A DNA stretch of 5,339 nt from Alcaligenaceae bacterium (GTDB lineage Bacteria > Pseudomonadota > Gammaproteobacteria > Burkholderiales > Burkholderiaceae), in contig CANBUF010000167.1 in assembly GCA_947372575.1 (NCBI GenBank), forward strand, positions 1-5,339. Direction: 5' to 3'. Made by a program: the position numbers and the translations under genes. The notes under the pieces were generated by a model, which was not told the origin of the DNA, did not search any database, and worked only from the letters and a program-made list of their open reading frames with translations. Numbering within the stretch: position 1 is the stretch's first letter; each line of letters begins with the position of its first letter. Shown here in pieces: positions 1-5,339 of this stretch.

Positions 1-1
1 C

Positions 2-703
2 CAGCACCGTAAAGGTCGCCAGGATGCCAAACGCGGAAAACTCTGGACAAAGATTATTCGCGAAATCACAGTAGCCGCCCGTGCGGGTGGAGCTGATCCG
101 GACGCCAATCCGCGCTTGCGCCTGGCCTGGGATAAAGCCAACGCGGCCAACATGCCCAAGGACAACGTCCAGCGCGCGATTGTTAAGGGCGCCGGTGGTG
201 CGGACGGTTCGAACTTTGACGAAATCCGCTACGAAGGCTATGGCATTGGCGGCGCGGCAGTAGTCGTTGACTGCATGACTGACAACCGGACACGAACGGT
301 GGCCGATGTGCGCCATGCATTCGCCAAACACGGTGGCAACCTTGGCCAGGAAGGCTCGGTTGCCTTCATGTTTACGCATTGCGGCCAGTTCATTTTTGCC
401 CCGGGCACTTCTGAAGATCTCGTCATGGAGGTCGCTCTCGAAGCAGGAGCCGATGACGTCATCACCGACGAAGAAGGTGTGATCGAGGTCATTTGTCCTA
501 TCCCTTCGTTTGCGTCCGTGCGTGATGCCCTGAAGGCCCGCGGACTGACACCCGAGATGGCAGACATCGTGATGAAACCCAATACCGAAGCCGAGTTTAC
601 GGGTGACGATGCGATCAAGATGCAAAAACTACTCGATGCACTTGAAAGTCTCGACGACGTTCAAGAGGTCTACACCAACGCAGTCATGGACGAGCAAGGC
701 TGA
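2..703 (+). CDS. yebC: YebC/PmpR (TACO1) family protein, 5'-truncated by window edge
   Basis: The frame is open from base 2 and begins [13 protein letters not shown]. That matches the region right after the usual family start MAGHSKWANI, so about ten residues are outside the window. The 233 residues present give a full protein of about 243, normal for the family. Recognisable blocks are [20 protein letters not shown], the [15 protein letters not shown] stretch, [21 protein letters not shown] and the C-terminal DDVQEVYTN. Family knowledge: members were first described as transcription regulators (PmpR), and more recent work ties YebC and mitochondrial TACO1 to ribosomes and relief of stalling at proline-rich stretches. 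Which role applies here cannot be read from sequence. It is cytoplasmic. The stop lies 6 bases before purD, and the last codons supply a weak AAGG ribosome-binding site for it. In a 180-base sample (181-360) G+C is 60%, the highest of those I counted. Confidence 0.96.
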   Translation, partial: QHRKGRQDAKRGKLWTKIIREITVAARAGGADPDANPRLRLAWDKANAANMPKDNVQRAIVKGAGGADGSNFDEIRYEGYGIGGAAVVVDCMTDNRTRTVADVRHAFAKHGGNLGQEGSVAFMFTHCGQFIFAPGTSEDLVMEVALEAGADDVITDEEGVIEVICPIPSFASVRDALKARGLTPEMADIVMKPNTEAEFTGDDAIKMQKLLDALESLDDVQEVYTNAVMDEQG

Positions 704-709
704 TTACGC

Positions 710-1993
710 ATGAAACTATTAGTGATTGGCTCAGGCGGCCGTGAACACGCACTGGCCTGGCGTCTACTGCAATCTCCCCGGGTCAGCCACGTTTACGTGG
801 CGCCAGGCAATGGTGGGACCGCTGTGATGCAAGGCACCTCGAACGTGGCGCTCAGCGACCCCGAATTACTTGCGGCTTTCGTCAAAAACGAAGCCATTGA
901 CTTGACGGTCGTCGGACCCGAGGCACCACTCGCGCAGGGTGTGGTGGATATATTTCGCGCGCAGGGCCTTAAAATTTTCGGTCCAACACGCGCGGCGGCT
1001 CAGCTCGAGAGCTCAAAGGACTTTGCCAAAGCCTTTATGGTGCAACACGGCATCCCGACAGCGCTTTATCAAACATTTACCGACCCACTCGCCGCCCACA
1101 CGTATATCGATGCACAAGGTGCCCCGATTGTGATCAAGGCCGATGGCTTAGCCGCTGGCAAAGGTGTCGTGGTTGCCATGACACTCACCGAAGCCCACGA
1201 GGCTGTGGATGCCATGCTGGGTGATGGATCACTTGGCGCCGCGGGTGCACGAGTTGTAATTGAAGAATGTCTGATTGGTGAAGAAGCCAGTTTTATCGTT
1301 CTCTGTGACGGCAAAAACATTCTGCCTCTGGCCACCAGCCAGGACCACAAACGCCTGAAAGATGGTGATGAAGGTCCCAACACCGGAGGTATGGGCGCGT
1401 ATTCCCCAGCGCCGGTTGTTACACCCACGATTCACGAACGAATCATGCGCGAAGTCATCGAGCCCACGATCCAGGGAATGCAGGCCGACGGTATTCCTTT
1501 TACAGGGTTCCTGTATGCGGGAATCATGATTGGTCCAGGCGATGATGCGTCGCGTGCAATCAAAGTGCTTGAATTTAACTGCCGGATGTGTGATCCTGAG
1601 ACACAACCGATCATGATGCGTATACGCAGCGACTTGCTCACGGTATTTGAGCATGCGGTTGACCAGTCGCTCGACCATGCCAGCATTGACTGGGATCCAC
1701 GTACAGCTCTGGGCGTTGTCATGGCAAGTGCAAACTACCCTGCGGCCCCACGACTCGGTGATGCAATTACGAATATTCCGGCTCCACAGTCAGATTGCGT
1801 GGTGTTTCATGCGGGCACCACGCTCCAGAACGAGACCTTGCGCACCTCTGGCGGTCGGGTGCTCTGTGTGACGGCACTCGCCGACAGCGTGCGTGCGACC
1901 CAGCAGCGCGTGTATCAGGTAGTAGATGCGATTGAATTTGATGGCGCACAATTCCGCCGTGACATTGGCTGGCGCGCACTGGAGCCTCGTTAA
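710..1993 (+). CDS. purD: Phosphoribosylamine--glycine ligase (GARS)
   Basis: This 427-residue ATP-grasp enzyme joins glycine to 5-phosphoribosylamine using ATP, the second step of de novo purine synthesis, in the cytosol. The E. coli enzyme has about 429 residues, so this is full length. The N-terminal domain has GSGGREHAL (7-15), GNGGT (33-37) and GPEAPL (69-74). GPTRAAAQLESSKDFAK (91-107) leads into the ATP-grasp domain, with KADGLAAGKGV (143-153) and DEGPNTGGMGAYSP (220-233). The metal-binding EFN (288-290) precedes the family signature. That signature reads RMCDPETQ (292-299), where the family has R-x-G-D-P-E, so Gly is replaced by Cys294. The rest of the protein looks intact, so I infer it is functional. 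The ATG follows yebC by 6 bases, and AAGG at 696-699 is its only Shine-Dalgarno-like site. The stop is directly followed by the hemF start. Confidence 0.97.
   Translation: MKLLVIGSGGREHALAWRLLQSPRVSHVYVAPGNGGTAVMQGTSNVALSDPELLAAFVKNEAIDLTVVGPEAPLAQGVVDIFRAQGLKIFGPTRAAAQLESSKDFAKAFMVQHGIPTALYQTFTDPLAAHTYIDAQGAPIVIKADGLAAGKGVVVAMTLTEAHEAVDAMLGDGSLGAAGARVVIEECLIGEEASFIVLCDGKNILPLATSQDHKRLKDGDEGPNTGGMGAYSPAPVVTPTIHERIMREVIEPTIQGMQADGIPFTGFLYAGIMIGPGDDASRAIKVLEFNCRMCDPETQPIMMRIRSDLLTVFEHAVDQSLDHASIDWDPRTALGVVMASANYPAAPRLGDAITNIPAPQSDCVVFHAGTTLQNETLRTSGGRVLCVTALADSVRATQQRVYQVVDAIEFDGAQFRRDIGWRALEPR
1981..1984 (+). promoter_or_regulatory. Ribosome-binding site GGAG supporting the TTG start of hemF
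   Basis: GGAG lies inside the last codons of purD, 9 bases before the TTG at 1994. This good spacing supports TTG as the hemF start, because no ATG or GTG occurs in frame between the purD stop and the conserved core of the protein. Confidence 0.7.
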
Positions 1994-2905
1994 TTGTCTG
2001 ACGTAAACGTCCCTGCTGTCCGCGAATATCTGCTCGGTTTACAACAGCATATTGTCTCGAGCCTCGAAGCCGTCGAGGGTGCTCCCTTTTTGACAGACCA
2101 GTGGACACGCCCCGAAGGTGGGGGTGGATTGTCCCGGCTGACCGAAGGGGGCAACGTCTTTGAACGCGCTGGCGTGCTGTTTAGTCACGTCAAGGGAACA
2201 ACGCTGCCACCGTCAGCGTCTGCACATCGACCAGAACTGGCAGGCCGGCCCTGGGAGGCCATGGGCGTATCCATGGTGCTGCATCCGCGCAATCCTTATA
2301 TTCCGACCACGCACATGAATGTCAGAATGTTTGTCGCAAGTGCACCATTAGATTCAGACCAAAATGACGTATTCTGGTTTGGTGGCGGAATGGATCTGAC
2401 GCCCTATTACGTATTTGAAGAAGATGCACGGCATTTTCATCAGGTCAACAAAGATGCACTGATGCCACATAGCCAGACTGCCTATGCAGAGTATAAAAAG
2501 TGGTGCGACGAATACTTTTATCTCAAACATCGCAAGGAAACACGCGGCATTGGCGGTGTGTTTTTTGATGATTTGAACCGACCAGGTTTTGAAGCCTCCT
2601 TTGCAATAACGCGTGCGGTTGGAGACGCCTTTACGCAAGCTTACATGCCTATCGTAGAAAAGCGTCTAGGCACAGCCTACGGCGAGCGTGAGCGAGACTT
2701 CCAGGCCTATCGTCGTGGGCGATATGTAGAGTTCAACCTCGTATTTGATCGCGGTACATTGTTTGGCCTGCAGTCCGGTGGACGCACTGAGTCAATTCTG
2801 CTTTCGATGCCACCCATGGCAAACTGGCGTTACAACTGGACACCTGAGCCAGGCTCAACAGAGGCCGCGCTCAGCGATTACCTCACACCGAGAGACTGGG
2901 TCTGA
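1994..2905 (+). CDS. hemF: Oxygen-dependent coproporphyrinogen III oxidase
   Basis: HemF oxidatively decarboxylates coproporphyrinogen III to protoporphyrinogen IX using oxygen, a late step of heme synthesis, in the cytosol. The 303 residues compare with about 299 in E. coli. The family signature is complete at residues 168-192 ([13 protein letters not shown], then a RGIGG-VFFD block). The four histidines that align with E. coli metal ligands H96, H106, H145 and H175 are H97, H107, H149 and H179. Other blocks are EGGGG (41-45), FERAGV (56-61), HPRNPY (97-102), and [10 protein letters not shown] (128-137). The start is TTG, flush against the purD stop with no spacer. The first in-frame ATG would begin at residue 90 and delete conserved sequence, so TTG is favoured. 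The stop overlaps the nadD start in TGATG, which suggests translational coupling to nadD. Confidence 0.96.
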   Translation: MSDVNVPAVREYLLGLQQHIVSSLEAVEGAPFLTDQWTRPEGGGGLSRLTEGGNVFERAGVLFSHVKGTTLPPSASAHRPELAGRPWEAMGVSMVLHPRNPYIPTTHMNVRMFVASAPLDSDQNDVFWFGGGMDLTPYYVFEEDARHFHQVNKDALMPHSQTAYAEYKKWCDEYFYLKHRKETRGIGGVFFDDLNRPGFEASFAITRAVGDAFTQAYMPIVEKRLGTAYGERERDFQAYRRGRYVEFNLVFDRGTLFGLQSGGRTESILLSMPPMANWRYNWTPEPGSTEAALSDYLTPRDWV

Positions 2906-3501
2906 TGCGCATCGGTTTACTTGGCGGTAGTTTTGATCCTGTGCATTGTGCGCATTTGGCACTTGCCAATACGGCTTTGGTTGAACTGAAACTCGATCAG
3001 GTCCAACTCATTCCGGCCGGCCAACCATGGCAAAGACTTCCTTTGCTTGCAACATCCACCGATCGACTCGAAATGCTCAGACGGGCAACTGAGGGAATGG
3101 CCGGTTTGCACGTCAGTACTGTTGAAATTGATCGTAATGGCCCCACGTATACAATAGAGACTCTTGAGTCCTTGCCTGTGGGTCCAGAATACTTCTGGAT
3201 ACTGGGTGCAGATCAGTTGGCAAATTTCTGCACATGGCACCGATGGACGGATATCGTGTCGCGCGTGCAACTGGTTGTGGCGCAGCGCCCGGGATCAGAA
3301 CTCATAGCTCCACCAGAGTTGGCCGCCTGGTTGCAGACCCATCAAAAACGGCTCATTCACTTACCTTTTCAACCCTTAGCCGTCTCAGCCAGCGAAATCC
3401 GTCAAGGAGTCGCGCAGGGCGCAACCACAGCACACCTCCTTCCTGAGGCTGTTGCTCTTTACATTACTGCTCACGGTCTTTATCGTCAGCATACATCCTG
3501 A
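2905..3501 (+). CDS. nadD: Nicotinate-nucleotide adenylyltransferase
   Basis: NadD transfers AMP from ATP to nicotinate mononucleotide, giving deamido-NAD for NAD synthesis in the cytosol. The 198 residues are normal in length. The N-terminal nucleotidyltransferase motif is GGSFDPVHCAH (7-17). Its HxGH element reads HCAH, with Ala in place of Gly; I recall HxAH in Bordetella-type NadD, so this is probably a lineage trait. TYTIETL (81-87) and LGADQLANF (100-108) followed by WHRW are typical of the family. The C-terminal SASEIR (161-166) corresponds to the second nucleotide-binding motif (ISSTxIR type). The ATG overlaps the hemF stop by one base. The only Shine-Dalgarno-like bases are GAGAG at 2890-2894, so coupling to hemF translation is likely. 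Confidence 0.96.
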   Translation: MRIGLLGGSFDPVHCAHLALANTALVELKLDQVQLIPAGQPWQRLPLLATSTDRLEMLRRATEGMAGLHVSTVEIDRNGPTYTIETLESLPVGPEYFWILGADQLANFCTWHRWTDIVSRVQLVVAQRPGSELIAPPELAAWLQTHQKRLIHLPFQPLAVSASEIRQGVAQGATTAHLLPEAVALYITAHGLYRQHTS

Positions 3502-3502
3502 C

Positions 3503-3507
3503 AGGAG
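3503..3507 (+). promoter_or_regulatory. Ribosome-binding site AGGAG deciding the rsfS start
   Basis: AGGAG just after the nadD stop sits 13 bases before the ATG at 3521. The spacing is a little long, but it is the only good site nearby. The same frame stays open upstream to an ATG at 3452 inside nadD, which has no comparable site and would add 23 residues unlike the family. Confidence 0.65.
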
Positions 3508-3520
3508 TCAGAAAAATAAA

Positions 3521-4039
3521 ATGGATATTACAAAACTACAGCGCGCGATAGTTGATGCGCTCGAAGACGTCAAAGCACAGGACATCCAGGTCTTTAATAC
3601 AACTGAAATCACAAGCTTATTTGACCGCGTCATCGTGGCTTCTGCCACTTCGAATCGCCAAACACGTGCTCTAGCAAACAGTGTCTGTGAAAAAGCTAAA
3701 AGCCTCGGAGAAGTTGTTATTGCGACCGAAGGCGAAGAAACTGGCGAATGGGTTCTGGTTGATATTGGCGACATCGTGATTCACATCATGCAACCTGCCA
3801 TTCGCGCGTATTACAACCTTGAGCAAATCTGGGGTGCTAAACCCGTTCGCATGAAACTCCTCCCTGAGTCTATGCGTACAGCAGCAATTCCCGGCGATAC
3901 AAAATTCGATCCAATGGCGATCAGCACCGAAGAGCCCACCGGCCGACGTGCTGCCAGCCGTGTACCAAGTGGCACCTCAAACCGCGTATCAAGTCCTGCT
4001 TCAGGTCGCTCCTCCAGACCTGCCCGCTCAACACGCTAA
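3521..4039 (+). CDS. rsfS: Ribosomal silencing factor RsfS, with Ser/Arg-rich C-terminal tail
   Basis: RsfS (YbeB/Iojap family) binds large-subunit protein uL14 and blocks joining of the small subunit, lowering translation when nutrients are short. The core, residues 1 to about 116, carries the expected blocks: [10 protein letters not shown] (13-22), [15 protein letters not shown] (34-48), [15 protein letters not shown] (70-84), IVIHIM (85-90), and [10 protein letters not shown] (96-105). The protein has 172 residues, longer than the roughly 105-120 of many homologues. The extra part is a low-complexity tail. Residues 140-172 hold nine Ser and eight Arg and no Asp, Glu or Lys, and are probably disordered. 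The start is the ATG at 3521, placed by family alignment and AGGAG upstream. In many bacteria rsfS sits between nadD and rlmH, as here. It lies 19 bases after nadD and 19 before rlmH. Confidence 0.95.
   Translation: MDITKLQRAIVDALEDVKAQDIQVFNTTEITSLFDRVIVASATSNRQTRALANSVCEKAKSLGEVVIATEGEETGEWVLVDIGDIVIHIMQPAIRAYYNLEQIWGAKPVRMKLLPESMRTAAIPGDTKFDPMAISTEEPTGRRAASRVPSGTSNRVSSPASGRSSRPARSTR
3956..4024 (+). repeat. Degenerate tandem repeat in the rsfS tail
   Basis: Three imperfect units of 7-8 codons follow each other in the RsfS tail: SRVPSGT (residues 146-152), SNRVSSPA (153-160) and SGRSSRPA (161-168). The DNA of the first two units is also alike (GTACCAAGTGGC against GTATCAAGTCCT). This looks like expansion of a short segment, though skewed composition alone could give a similar appearance. 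Confidence 0.4.
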
Positions 4040-4058
4040 CCCGCCAAAGCCCCCTGGC

Positions 4059-4529
4059 ATGAAGCTACTGATTATCGCTGTCGGTGCACGCATGCCAGAG
4101 TGGGTAGAAGCCGCCTGGGGAGATTACGCTAAGCGGCTTCCGTCCGAGTGGTCCGTTACCCTCAAAGAAATTAAACCAGAAGCTCGCACCAGCGGGAAAA
4201 CGCCTCAGCAAATGATGGCGGCAGAAGCCAAACGTATCGAGTCTGCCATCCCAGAGGGCGCGATGCGCGTCGCTCTTGATGAGCATGGCCGCGATTACTC
4301 ATCTCAAAAATTTGCAGATGTCCTGCGTACCTGGCAAAACAATAGCCAGACTGTTGCGATCATCATTGGTGGTCCGGATGGACTGGCAACAGAACTAAAA
4401 ACATCATGCCAGGCAATGATTCGCCTCTCATCCATGACCATGCCCCACCCTTTAGTGCGTGTAGTGCTTGTCGAACAAATATATAGAGCGTGGTCGATAC
4501 TAGTCAATCATCCCTATCACCGGGCATAG
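4059..4529 (+). CDS. rlmH: 23S rRNA (pseudouridine-1915-N3)-methyltransferase RlmH
   Basis: RlmH is a SPOUT-class enzyme that uses S-adenosylmethionine to methylate pseudouridine 1915 of 23S rRNA in assembled 70S ribosomes. The 156 residues match the family (155 in E. coli). The N terminus [16 protein letters not shown] is typical. The S-adenosylmethionine-binding knot region contains IIGGPDG (102-108), and the C terminus has [15 protein letters not shown] (123-137), YRAW (142-145) and the family-ending HPYHR (151-155). The ATG at 4059 is chosen because it begins the conserved sequence exactly. The frame is open further upstream to 3948, but that extension is not family-like and overlaps the rsfS tail. 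No clear Shine-Dalgarno site lies in the 19 bases after rsfS, so expression may depend on coupling. Sampled G+C (4141-4320) is 54%, in contrast to maf next door. Confidence 0.96.
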   Translation: MKLLIIAVGARMPEWVEAAWGDYAKRLPSEWSVTLKEIKPEARTSGKTPQQMMAAEAKRIESAIPEGAMRVALDEHGRDYSSQKFADVLRTWQNNSQTVAIIIGGPDGLATELKTSCQAMIRLSSMTMPHPLVRVVLVEQIYRAWSILVNHPYHRA

Positions 4530-4557
4530 ATCATACAAACACGCGATAAAAAATTCC

Positions 4558-4560
4558 GGA
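4558..4560 (+). promoter_or_regulatory. Possible weak ribosome-binding site (GGA) for maf
   Basis: GGA is the only Shine-Dalgarno-like sequence between rlmH and the maf core. It lies 7 bases before the ATT at 4568, which makes that ATT the best-placed of four in-frame ATT codons (4553, 4562, 4568, 4574). Three bases are weak evidence. Confidence 0.3.
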
Positions 4561-4567
4561 TATTAAA

Positions 4568-5176
4568 ATTAACATTCCAACTCAGATATATCTGGCCTCA
4601 GCCAGCCCACGCCGCAGTGAATTACTCACACAGATTGGCATCTCACATCAAATACTGAACATACCGGCTGCGCCAGGCGAGGATGAGCCCCGACACGAGG
4701 GAGAAAGTCCCCTGACCTACGTGCAACGCACCGCAAGCGATAAAGCTGATCGAGCGATTCAATGGCTTGAAGCACAGTCCGATATGTTTGACCAGAGTCT
4801 GTATTTGCTTACAGCCGATACAACGGTAGCATTGGAGGACTTGGTACTTGGGAAACCCGCTGATCAGAGTGACGCAAAGAGAATTCTCAGATTACTTTCA
4901 GGAAAAACACATCTTGTATTTAGTGCAGTCGTTTTAGCGAGAGGGATTTCGCGCTGGAAAGCACTCTCAACATCTAAAGTAACTTTTGCAGTCTTATCTG
5001 ATGCAGATATTGAGAGTTACATCGCGAGTCATGAGCCTTTTGGAAAAGCAGGTGCTTATGGGATCCAGGGACTGGCAGCGCAATTTATATCAAAACTGGA
5101 TGGGAGCTATACCGGAGTGATGGGTTTGCCACTATATGAGACGGCGGCATTGTTAAAACAGGTCGGCGTAATATAA
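4568..5176 (+). CDS. maf: Maf-family nucleotide pyrophosphatase (YhdE/dTTP-UTP type), apparent ATT start
   Basis: Maf proteins hydrolyse nucleoside triphosphates to monophosphates and pyrophosphate; the YhdE branch prefers dTTP, UTP and modified pyrimidine nucleotides. With the ATT at 4568 as codon 1, the product has 202 residues (E. coli YhdE has 197). All family blocks are present: YLASASPRRSELL (8-20), VQRTASDKA (52-60), catalytic-region TADTTV (82-87), GKPAD (95-99), GKTH (112-115), EPFGKAGAYGIQG (156-168) and GSYTGVMGLPLYET (179-192). The AGAYGIQG form places it in the YhdE rather than the YceF branch. The start is the problem. The frame is bounded by TAA at 4547, and no ATG, GTG or TTG occurs in frame before the GTG at 4721, which would delete the SASPRR motif. 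ATT with GGA 7 bases upstream is the best guess. Loss of the start codon or a base error are alternatives. Sampled G+C (4861-5040) is 41%, below that of rlmH. Confidence 0.85.
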   Translation: MNIPTQIYLASASPRRSELLTQIGISHQILNIPAAPGEDEPRHEGESPLTYVQRTASDKADRAIQWLEAQSDMFDQSLYLLTADTTVALEDLVLGKPADQSDAKRILRLLSGKTHLVFSAVVLARGISRWKALSTSKVTFAVLSDADIESYIASHEPFGKAGAYGIQGLAAQFISKLDGSYTGVMGLPLYETAALLKQVGVI

Positions 5177-5183
5177 GTAAGAT

Positions 5184-5203
5184 ACTTTTCTGATGTGAAA
5201 AGT
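5184..5203 (+). other. Small hairpin just after maf
   Basis: ACTTTTC and GAAAAGT form a perfect 7-base-pair stem with a 6-base loop, starting 8 bases after the maf stop. It is A+T-rich and lacks a following T run, so it is not a convincing terminator. It may protect the 3' end of the maf transcript or be chance. Confidence 0.3.
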
Positions 5204-5256
5204 TGAAATGTAGTCATTATGCAAATCGCACGATTACATATTGCTCGCGCAAAGAC

Positions 5257-5289
5257 AAACCCCCGCGAGCCAGAGGCTTGCGGGGGTTT
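5257..5289 (-). terminator. Rho-independent terminator of the rRNA operon, probably bidirectional
   Basis: AAACCCCCGCGAGCC and GGCTTGCGGGGGTTT form a 15-position stem around an AGA loop, with one imperfect position (5267/5279). Read on the - strand it starts about 10 bases after the 5S rRNA end, and the stem runs into a T-rich tail (GTTTGTCTTT), as expected for the end of an rRNA operon. On that strand the imperfect position is a C/A mismatch. On the + strand it is a G-U wobble and the T tail is only TTT, so it probably also stops maf-cluster transcription, but less strongly. Confidence 0.85.
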
Positions 5290-5299
5290 GAGGGGTAAG

Positions 5300-5339
5300 A
5301 GCTTGACAATGTCCTACTTTCACAGACGTACGTCCACTA
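5300..5339 (-). rRNA. rrf: 5S ribosomal RNA, 3' end only
   Basis: The reverse complement reads TAGTGGACGTACGTCTGTG followed by AAAGTAGGACATTGTCAAGCT. This matches the conserved 3' third of bacterial 5S rRNA, which has GATAGTG, then a variable hairpin, then GTGTGAAAGTAGGnCAT, then the closing strand that pairs with the 5' end. GGACGTACGTCT can form the variable hairpin. The mature 3' end is placed near 5300 by comparison with the E. coli end, within a few bases. The rest of the gene, and presumably 23S and 16S, lie beyond the right edge. It is transcribed towards maf. Confidence 0.9.

Noticed and set aside
238..618. 126-codon open frame on the - strand within yebC
   Set aside because: Opposite a conserved gene, Ser/Thr/Ala-rich without motifs; a shadow frame.
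116..703. yebC starting at the ATG at 116
   Set aside because: The frame is open from base 2 and the codons before 116 match the conserved YebC N terminus, so the gene is cut by the window edge and does not start there.
1069..1678. Long open frames on the - strand across purD (1069-1428, 1229-1678)
   Set aside because: They lie opposite a clearly conserved gene and have no recognisable family features; they are by-products of purD codon use.
3452..3520. Longer rsfS starting at 3452 inside nadD
   Set aside because: The extra 23 residues do not resemble RsfS, overlap nadD and have no good ribosome-binding site; ATG 3521 has AGGAG upstream and fits the family start.
3948..4058. Longer rlmH starting at 3948
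   Set aside because: The added 37 residues are proline/glutamine-rich and unlike RlmH. They are the other-frame reading of the rsfS tail; the family start is exactly the ATG at 4059.
4721..5176. maf starting at GTG 4721
   Set aside because: This would remove the SASPRR motif and about 50 conserved residues whose codons are present and in frame upstream.
5219..5300. Short open frame beginning at ATG 5219 after maf
   Set aside because: It runs straight through the terminator hairpin towards the 5S gene, has no ribosome-binding site and no family resemblance.
1..5339. CRISPR arrays, tRNA genes, insertion sequences, attachment sites, riboswitches
   Set aside because: No regularly spaced direct repeats, transposase frames, terminal inverted repeats, tRNA-like sequences or recognised riboswitch motifs were seen on either strand by eye.

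Overview
The window is a compact, one-directional housekeeping gene cluster followed by the 3' end of a ribosomal RNA operon on the opposite strand. Protein motifs, gene order and the 5S rRNA sequence suggest a betaproteobacterium of the order Burkholderiales, most like the Alcaligenaceae (Bordetella/Advenella-type relatives). That placement rests on remembered family sequences and was not checked by a search. The hemF product is the oxygen-dependent enzyme, which fits an organism able to live with oxygen.

Layout, left to right on the + strand: yebC (5' end cut by the window edge, about ten codons missing), purD, hemF, nadD, rsfS, rlmH and maf. The spacings are 6, 0, -1, 19, 19 and about 38 bases, so the genes are probably cotranscribed. 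No promoter or terminator is visible between them. After maf come about 80 A+T-rich bases with a small hairpin, then a strong G+C-rich hairpin with T tracts, then the last ~40 bases of a 5S rRNA gene on the - strand. The maf and rRNA transcripts converge on this hairpin.

The cluster mixes precursor supply with translation. PurD makes a purine intermediate, HemF a heme intermediate and NadD an NAD intermediate. YebC, RsfS and RlmH all act on or around the ribosome. Maf removes non-canonical or excess nucleotides. The functional mix appears to be inherited gene order rather than one pathway.

The region is largely ordinary. The point most worth checking is maf. Its reading frame is intact and keeps every family motif, but no ATG, GTG or TTG lies between the upstream in-frame stop and the essential N-terminal motif. 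Its start must be a rare codon (ATT best fits), or the start codon was lost by mutation or sequence error. The sampled part of maf is also clearly lower in G+C than the sampled part of rlmH just upstream. Smaller oddities are a Gly-to-Cys change in the PurD signature and a repetitive Ser/Arg-rich tail on RsfS. No new system, mobile element, CRISPR array or tRNA was seen.
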